A DNA stretch of 9,133 nt. It comes from Bacillota bacterium. GTDB taxonomy: Bacteria > Bacillota > Clostridia > Peptostreptococcales > Anaerovoracaceae. Location: NCBI GenBank assembly GCA_022706625.1, contig JAKJCD010000002.1:30120-39252 (forward strand), in the 5' to 3' direction. How positions within the stretch are numbered: the stretch's first letter is position 1; each line of letters begins with the position of its first letter. The position numbers and the translations under genes are program-made. Positions 4,644 through 9,133 of the stretch are shown piece by piece. The notes under the pieces are model-generated. The model saw only the letters and a list, made by a program, of their open reading frames with translations, did no database searches and was not told the origin of the DNA.

Positions 4644-5843
4644 TTGAGAGAGATATATTTGGATTACTCTGCCACAACACCGGTCAAACAGGAGGTATTG
4701 ACGGAAATGCTGCCGTACTTTACCGGTAAATTCGGTAACCCTTCCAGTCTGTATCAAAAAGGATATGAAGCAAAAGAGGCTTTGTCGCTGGCAAGGGCAA
4801 GAGTCGCCGAATTGATCGGCGCCCTTGAAAAAGAAATTTATTTTACCTCCGGGGGGACGGAAGCAGACAATTGGGCCGTGGTCGGGACAGCAAAATCCCG
4901 CAAAAGCAAAGGGAATCATATTATCACAACGAAGATCGAGCACCATGCTCTCCTTCATACATGCAAACAGCTGGAGAAGGAAGGTTTTGACGTAACCTAT
5001 CTCGATGTTGACAAAAGCGGTTTAATATCCCTTAAGCAGCTTAAAGACTCCATAACCGACAAGACAATACTTATCAGCATCATGTATGCAAATAATGAAG
5101 TCGGTTCTATCCAGCCGGTAAGAGAGATAGCGTCTATCGCAAAAGAAAAGGGCATACTGTTTCACAGCGATGCTGTACAAGCATTGGGCAATGTACCAAT
5201 CAATGTAAAAGATTTAGGAATAGATTTGCTGTCTGTCTCAGCTCATAAGATTTACGGGCCGAAAGGCGTAGGCGCGCTTTATGTCAGGAAAGGTCTTACC
5301 ATCACAAACCTGCTCCAGGGCGGAGGGCAAGAATACAAAAGGAGAGCAGGAACCGAAAACCTTCCCGGGATTGTCGGATTTGGGAAGGCAGCCCAACTGG
5401 CCGGAGAAAACCTCGATAATCATATAACAACCATCACAGAGTTAAGGAACTACTTCCTCGCAGAGATCCAAAAGAGAATACCCGATGTGGATGTCAACGG
5501 AGGCATGGTACACCGTCTGCCTGGGAATCTGAATCTGGTATTTAATTATGTAGAGGGAGAGGCAATGATACTATATATGGATATGAAGGGTATCTATGCT
5601 TCGACAGGATCAGCCTGTTCTTCCGCTAGTTTTTCCGCTTCACATGTGTTGGCTGCGATGGGACTGCCCGTAGAAAAGGCTTACAGCTCAGTTCGCTTTA
5701 CACTGGGAGATTTCACTACAAAAGATGATATAGATTTTGCAGTAAACGAAATAACTATGATCGTTGAAAAGCTAAGATCTATTTCTCCTTTTGACAAAGA
5801 ACATGATATGGAGACTGCTCAAAATTGTAATTGCCCGGCGTAG
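4644..5843 (+). CDS. iscS: IscS/NifS-type cysteine desulfurase (PLP-dependent)
   Basis: Cysteine desulfurase converts cysteine to alanine and hands the sulfur, as an enzyme persulfide, to the IscU scaffold and to tRNA thiolation. The 399-residue length fits group I enzymes. Recognisable features, with E. coli IscS equivalents, are the N-terminal YLDYSATTP, the PLP-pocket SGGTEADNW (69-77), His100/His101 (His104 region), Asp175 and Gln178 in HSDAVQALG (Asp180, Gln183), Schiff-base Lys202 in SAHKIYGPKG (Lys206), RAGTENL, and catalytic Cys324 in TGSACSSAS (Cys328). The C-terminus ends in NCNCPA, two extra cysteines not needed for catalysis. The gene starts with TTG behind a strong ribosome binding site and is followed after 19 bp by iscU, so the two form an operon. 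An upstream iscR-type regulator gene is not present. Confidence 0.95.
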   Translation: MREIYLDYSATTPVKQEVLTEMLPYFTGKFGNPSSLYQKGYEAKEALSLARARVAELIGALEKEIYFTSGGTEADNWAVVGTAKSRKSKGNHIITTKIEHHALLHTCKQLEKEGFDVTYLDVDKSGLISLKQLKDSITDKTILISIMYANNEVGSIQPVREIASIAKEKGILFHSDAVQALGNVPINVKDLGIDLLSVSAHKIYGPKGVGALYVRKGLTITNLLQGGGQEYKRRAGTENLPGIVGFGKAAQLAGENLDNHITTITELRNYFLAEIQKRIPDVDVNGGMVHRLPGNLNLVFNYVEGEAMILYMDMKGIYASTGSACSSASFSASHVLAAMGLPVEKAYSSVRFTLGDFTTKDDIDFAVNEITMIVEKLRSISPFDKEHDMETAQNCNCPA

Positions 5844-5862
5844 TTTAGGAAGGAGACAAAAA

Positions 5863-6312
5863 ATGGGTATGTATAATGAAAAAGTCATGGAGCATTTCAC
5901 CAATCCGAAGAATACCGGCGTGATAGAAAACGCAGATGCTGTCGGAACTTATGGAAGTCCCGTTTGCGGGGATATGATGGAGATCTCACTAAAAGTTGAG
6001 AATAATGTGATAACCGATGCAAAGTTCCGCACCTTTGGATGCGGTTCAGCCATAGCTTCTTCCAGCGTTGCTACGGAAATGATAAAAGGTCGTACTTTAG
6101 AAGATGCGCTTAAATTGACCAATCAAAACTTTGTAGACGAGCTTGGAGGGCTCCCGGGAGCTAAAATACACTGTTCAGTTTTAGCTGAACAGGCAATCAA
6201 AACAGCTATTTACATGTATGCAAAAGAACACGGGCTGGAGTTGCCGGGGCTTGAGGGCTTTGATCCTGATTCTGAATTCGACCATGAAGACGGGGAAGAA
6301 GATGAAAGTTAG
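5863..6312 (+). CDS. iscU: IscU / NifU N-terminal-type iron-sulfur cluster scaffold
   Basis: IscU receives sulfur from IscS and assembles [2Fe-2S]/[4Fe-4S] clusters for transfer to apoproteins. The ATG at 5863 lies 7 nt after AAGGAG (5850-5855) and gives 149 residues; the next ATG at 5869 would be too far. The opening MYNEKVMEHFTNPKNTGVIENAD is typical and is split here by an extra Met-Gly before MYNEK. The three ligand cysteines are Cys35 (GSPVCGD, with Asp37), Cys60 (FGCGSAIASSS) and Cys104 (KIHCSVLAEQA, with His103). The HscA-recognition motif LPPVK is replaced by LPGAK (97-101), consistent with a system lacking HscA/HscB. The C-terminus carries an acidic tail (FDPDSEFDHEDGEEDES). The gene converges on the reductase gene with only 14 bp between the stop codons and no clear terminator. 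Confidence 0.95.
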   Translation: MGMYNEKVMEHFTNPKNTGVIENADAVGTYGSPVCGDMMEISLKVENNVITDAKFRTFGCGSAIASSSVATEMIKGRTLEDALKLTNQNFVDELGGLPGAKIHCSVLAEQAIKTAIYMYAKEHGLELPGLEGFDPDSEFDHEDGEEDES

Positions 6313-6326
6313 GATAGAAAGCCTTC

Positions 6327-7283
6327 TTAAAGCATAATAATCGCGCGTACCGGGCAAACCGGGGCACAATAACCGCAGGTCAGACAGATATCATAACGTA
6401 TATTTGCCTGACCTTTTTCATTCATATAAATAGCCTTGTTTGGACAGCGGTGCAAACATGCCTCACAACCCTCACAGTCCCCCTGGTCTATGAAAATCCG
6501 TTTGCTGCTGAGATCCGGTTTATAATCGAGCGGAAGGGTGCCCTCCATCATTTCTATGATCCTGTCTATCTCATGTTTATAACCGAAGCCCATCATTATG
6601 GAAGAAATCCCTGGCAGATCCCTTACGTATTCTATCGCTGTACGATAATCAGCGGAAAGGATCCCTCCGCCCAGTACCTTCATTGCAAAGACGCCTTTAC
6701 CCGAATCAGCCGCAGCCTTTATAGCCAAAGCCATGCTTTCTCTTGTGCCGGGATCTTTCCCGTTTCGTATCCCCAAGCCTTTATAATTAATCAGTGGGAA
6801 GAGAACATCGATATAGGGATTTTTTGCGGCAATGCATGCTACGTCAACATGATGGGTGGAAATCCCTGCTGCTTTGATAATACCTTTTGATTTATAATCC
6901 TGTAAACATGAGAAGGCGCCGGCGCGCTGTTCCATGTCCATGTCGCTGCGGACTTCATGCAGCAAGAAAATATCGATGATATCCCGGTCCAATTCCTTTC
7001 TTGCTTCTTCTATGGCTTCCTGCATTTGACCGTAGCTTCCGTAAAGGCATTTGGACACAATGACCGGTGTAAAGCTTGTTCCTTTAAGGGCACGGCGAAT
7101 ATAAGGATAAGTACGATAGTATTGCGCTGTATCCAGGAAGTTTATCCCTCTTTCTAAAGCATATCTGATAAGGGACGCTCCCTCTGCAAGAGGTAGATTA
7201 AGCTGTGTGCCGCCAATAGTCAAAACACCGAATCCGACTTCTGTCACTGTTAGGCCGGTGCTGCCTAGAGGATTCATCTTCAT
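6327..7283 (-). CDS. Aldo/keto reductase with C-terminal 2x[4Fe-4S] ferredoxin domain
   Basis: The 318-residue product fuses an aldo/keto reductase barrel to a bacterial-type ferredoxin module. In the barrel (about 1-260) the catalytic tetrad is readable: Asp51 and Tyr56 in LDTAQYY, Lys78 in VIVSKCLYG and His109 in FLLHEV. NGKDPG-like and LGGGIL segments lie toward the NADP-binding end. The C-terminal part has two cluster motifs: Cys270, 273, 276 and 280 (CEGCEACLHRCP) and Cys300, 303, 306 and 310 (CLTCGYCAPVCP), which would bind two [4Fe-4S] clusters. Substrate and electron partner are unknown; fusion proteins of this type are common in anaerobes and usually have no assigned reaction. The start at 7283 has AAAGGTG on the minus strand 4 nt upstream; an ATG at 7277 is an alternative. 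It stands on the opposite strand to iscS-iscU and alaS, divergent from alaS. Fe-S supply from the neighbouring genes is an inference. Confidence 0.93.
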   Translation of the reverse strand: MKMNPLGSTGLTVTEVGFGVLTIGGTQLNLPLAEGASLIRYALERGINFLDTAQYYRTYPYIRRALKGTSFTPVIVSKCLYGSYGQMQEAIEEARKELDRDIIDIFLLHEVRSDMDMEQRAGAFSCLQDYKSKGIIKAAGISTHHVDVACIAAKNPYIDVLFPLINYKGLGIRNGKDPGTRESMALAIKAAADSGKGVFAMKVLGGGILSADYRTAIEYVRDLPGISSIMMGFGYKHEIDRIIEMMEGTLPLDYKPDLSSKRIFIDQGDCEGCEACLHRCPNKAIYMNEKGQANIRYDICLTCGYCAPVCPVRAIIML

Positions 7284-7320
7284 TTTTCACCTTTTCCAAT
7301 ACCCGTATCGTTCACTACGG

Positions 7321-7350
7321 ATTATATCCTATCATTATTTATATAAAGAA
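7321..7350 (-). promoter_or_regulatory. Candidate promoter of the aldo/keto reductase gene
   Basis: On the minus strand a perfect TATAAT (bases 7326-7321) is preceded at 18 bp by TTCTTT (7350-7345), a partial -35. It would start transcription about 30 nt before the gene. A small inverted repeat, CCGTA (7303-7307) with TACGG (7316-7320), lies in the resulting leader. Confidence 0.45.
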
Positions 7351-7359
7351 TCTACACAA

Positions 7360-7381
7360 TATAATCTGTATATGATACAAT
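7360..7381 (+). promoter_or_regulatory. Candidate -10 elements for alaS
   Basis: TATAAT (7360-7365), TATGAT (7371-7376) and TACAAT (7376-7381) lie within 55 bp upstream of alaS. No good -35 is found at standard distance, so which one is used cannot be decided. The leader is too short for a T-box riboswitch. Confidence 0.4.
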
Positions 7382-7411
7382 GTTATGAATATTTTATTAG
7401 GAGCGATATTT

Positions 7412-9133
7412 ATGAAAGAGATAGGACTTAGCCAACTTCGGGATATGTTTCGTGATTTTTATATTGAAAAAGGCCATTTTCCGCGAGGAAGTTTTTCGCT
7501 GATACCGGAGAATGACAAAAGCCTGTTGATAATAAATTCCGGAATGGCGCCATTAAAGCCATATTTTTCAGGTGCCGAAACTCCTCCCTCAAAGCGCATG
7601 ACGACTTGTCAGAAATGTATAAGAACGGGAGATATAGACAACGTCGGTTATACGGACAGGCACGGTACTTTCTTTGAAATGCTCGGCAGTTTTTCTTTCG
7701 GGGATTATTTTAAAGAAGAGTCGATCAAATGGGGATGGGAGTTTCTCACAGAAGTATTGAAAATGCCTGCCGAAAAGCTTTGGCCAAGTATTTATGAAGA
7801 GGATGAAGAAGCCTTCGCCATTTGGAATAAAATAATCGGTATAGAAGAGCAAAGAATCACCCGCCTGGGAAAAGAAGACAACTTCTGGGAAATCGGGACA
7901 GGCCCCTGCGGACCCTGTTCGGAAATATATTTTGACAGGGGAGAGGCTCACGGCTGCGGCAAACCGGATTGCAAACCAGGCTGTGACTGCGACCGCTTTG
8001 TTGAGATATGGAATCATGTTTTTACACAGTTCAACAAAGACAATGAAGGCAACTATACTCTTCTGAAGCATAAAAACATCGATACGGGAATGGGGCTTGA
8101 ACGACTGGCCTGCGTAATGCAAAATGTGGAATCCATTTTCAATGTAGATACTGTCCGTTTCATTCTTGACGGCGTGGTGGAAATGTGCGGAATAGAATAC
8201 TGCTTCGGTGAAAAGCCGGAAGATGTATCGATCAGAATCATAACGGATCATATACGGTCCGTTACATTCATGGTTGGGGACGGTATCCTGCCAAGCAATG
8301 AGGGCAGGGGATACGTTCTCCGCCGATTGCTTCGCAGGGCGGCAAGACATGGAAAGCTTCTGGGTATAAAAAACGGGTTTTTATCAGAGCTTTCAAAACG
8401 GGTAATATCGATTTCCGGTAACGCTTATCCGGAGCTTGAAGAAAAAAAGGATTATATTTATCGGATCTTATCTATCGAAGAAGAAAAATTCAGCCATACC
8501 ATTGACCAGGGCAGTATTCTTCTGGAGGAACAGATCAGGCATTTGAAAGAAAGAAAACAAACGATTCTCTCCGGCGAAGTGATTTTTAAACTCTACGATA
8601 CTTTTGGATTTCCTTTTGAATTGACCCAGGAAATACTGAAAGAAAAAGGCTGCACTGCTGATGAAGATGGATTCAGGAAGCTTATGGAACATCAAAAGGA
8701 AATGGCAAGAGCCGCCAGAAGATCTGCCGATAATGAAGGGTGGACAGAAGATTCGCTTTTGCTGGGAGAGTATGAAACTACAATATTTACTGGCTATGAT
8801 GGACTTGAAGACAAGTCAAAAGTTCTGGCGATACTGTCAGGTGATCAGAATCTTAATGAGGCAGGGGAGGGCAGTATTGTTTCAATAATTCTTGATCGCA
8901 CACCTTTCTATGCTGAAGGAGGCGGACAGGTAACGGATACGGGCATATTGTCAAGGATCGATTTTGAAGCAAAAGTCACCGGTGTAGTCAAGCTGCAGGA
9001 TGTATACCTTCATAAGATCGAAATACGATCCGGCGATCTTCATGTAGGTGATGAAATAATTGCAAAGGTCGACCTTGAAAGGCGTCACAACGCCGCGCGT
9101 AACCACACCTCCACCCACATACTTCATAAGGCA
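7412..9133 (+). CDS. alaS: Alanyl-tRNA synthetase, 5' part (continues beyond window)
   Basis: AlaS charges tRNA-Ala with alanine and edits mischarged Ser or Gly. The ATG at 7412 has AGGAG (7399-7403) 8 nt upstream. The frame is open for all 574 codons to the window end, about two-thirds of the usual length near 875. The catalytic core is complete: NDKSLLIINSGMAPLKPYF near residues 34-52, motif 2 around TTCQKCIRTGDIDNVG and RHGTFFEMLGSFSFGDYF, and the Cys-rich CGKPDCKPGCDCDRFVEIWN insertion (182-201). Motif 3 is DTGMGLERL (224-232) and the tRNA-binding RGYVLRRLLRRA is at 299-310. The editing domain begins with FYAEGGGQ (499-506) and reaches the zinc-binding HTSTH (565-569), where the window stops. 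No frameshift is seen. It is divergent from the reductase gene and has no T-box leader. Confidence 0.97.
   Translation, partial: MKEIGLSQLRDMFRDFYIEKGHFPRGSFSLIPENDKSLLIINSGMAPLKPYFSGAETPPSKRMTTCQKCIRTGDIDNVGYTDRHGTFFEMLGSFSFGDYFKEESIKWGWEFLTEVLKMPAEKLWPSIYEEDEEAFAIWNKIIGIEEQRITRLGKEDNFWEIGTGPCGPCSEIYFDRGEAHGCGKPDCKPGCDCDRFVEIWNHVFTQFNKDNEGNYTLLKHKNIDTGMGLERLACVMQNVESIFNVDTVRFILDGVVEMCGIEYCFGEKPEDVSIRIITDHIRSVTFMVGDGILPSNEGRGYVLRRLLRRAARHGKLLGIKNGFLSELSKRVISISGNAYPELEEKKDYIYRILSIEEEKFSHTIDQGSILLEEQIRHLKERKQTILSGEVIFKLYDTFGFPFELTQEILKEKGCTADEDGFRKLMEHQKEMARAARRSADNEGWTEDSLLLGEYETTIFTGYDGLEDKSKVLAILSGDQNLNEAGEGSIVSIILDRTPFYAEGGGQVTDTGILSRIDFEAKVTGVVKLQDVYLHKIEIRSGDLHVGDEIIAKVDLERRHNAARNHTSTHILHKA

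Noticed and set aside
6450..6890. 146-codon open frame on the plus strand
   Set aside because: It is antisense to the aldo/keto reductase gene, including its cluster-binding cysteines, and has no family resemblance.
7284..7411. T-box riboswitch upstream of alaS
   Set aside because: The interval is only 128 bp, shared with a divergent promoter, and contains no T-box core (AGGGTGGNACCGCG-like) and no terminator.
7589..8350. 253-codon open frame on the minus strand
   Set aside because: It lies entirely opposite the conserved catalytic region of alaS, encodes no recognisable domain and has no ribosome binding site, so it is a shadow.

Overview
The window reads as chromosomal DNA from an endospore-forming member of the Clostridia (Bacillota). 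It carries spoIVB followed directly by spo0A, a classic sporulation pair, and a NifS/IscS-IscU iron-sulfur pair with an N-terminal-type IscU and no HscA-binding motif. It also has strong AGGAGG-like ribosome binding sites, a TTG start and moderately AT-rich intergenic DNA. No transposase, phage gene, CRISPR array, rRNA or tRNA is visible, and the genes are densely packed with no gap above about 130 bp.

Layout. (1) Bases 2-610 hold the 3' part of a DUF2344/TIGR03936-type radical-SAM-associated gene cut by the window edge. (2) A near-consensus sigma-A promoter (678-706), embedded in a 14-bp perfect inverted repeat (679-722), opens a three-gene run: a ComEA-like membrane-anchored DNA-binding protein (735-1409), a small membrane-anchored protein whose C-terminal domain resembles the BofC C-terminal domain (1450-1890), and spoIVB (1893-3032). 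The second gene overlaps the ribosome binding site of the third. (3) A regulatory region at the spoIVB end contains a perfect 0A box and candidate promoters. It leads into spo0A (3154-3954), which ends at a strong intrinsic terminator (3980-4018). (4) An unrecognised secreted protein follows (4062-4514). (5) A duplicated extended -10 element (4575-4600) precedes iscS (TTG start, 4644-5843) and iscU (5863-6312). (6) On the minus strand lies an aldo/keto reductase with a C-terminal 2x[4Fe-4S] ferredoxin domain (6327-7283). (7) It is divergent from alaS (7412 to the window end, partial but open for 574 codons).

How the genes may work together. The left half is organised around sporulation control: Spo0A is the master regulator, SpoIVB is the forespore serine protease that signals to the mother cell, and the BofC-like protein is a candidate SpoIVB modulator because it is encoded immediately upstream. 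A ComEA-type DNA receptor in the same run is unexpected and is the main contextual oddity. The right half is an iron-sulfur assembly unit (sulfur donor plus scaffold) beside a protein that itself needs two [4Fe-4S] clusters, then alanyl-tRNA synthetase. iscR and mnmA, which often accompany iscS/iscU in related genomes, are not present here.

The most notable non-coding signals are the palindrome centred on the comEA promoter, the 0A box placed next to a sigma-A -35 element upstream of spo0A, and the tandem 13-bp repeat carrying two extended -10 elements upstream of iscS. All functional statements rest on motif reading and family knowledge; no database search was possible.
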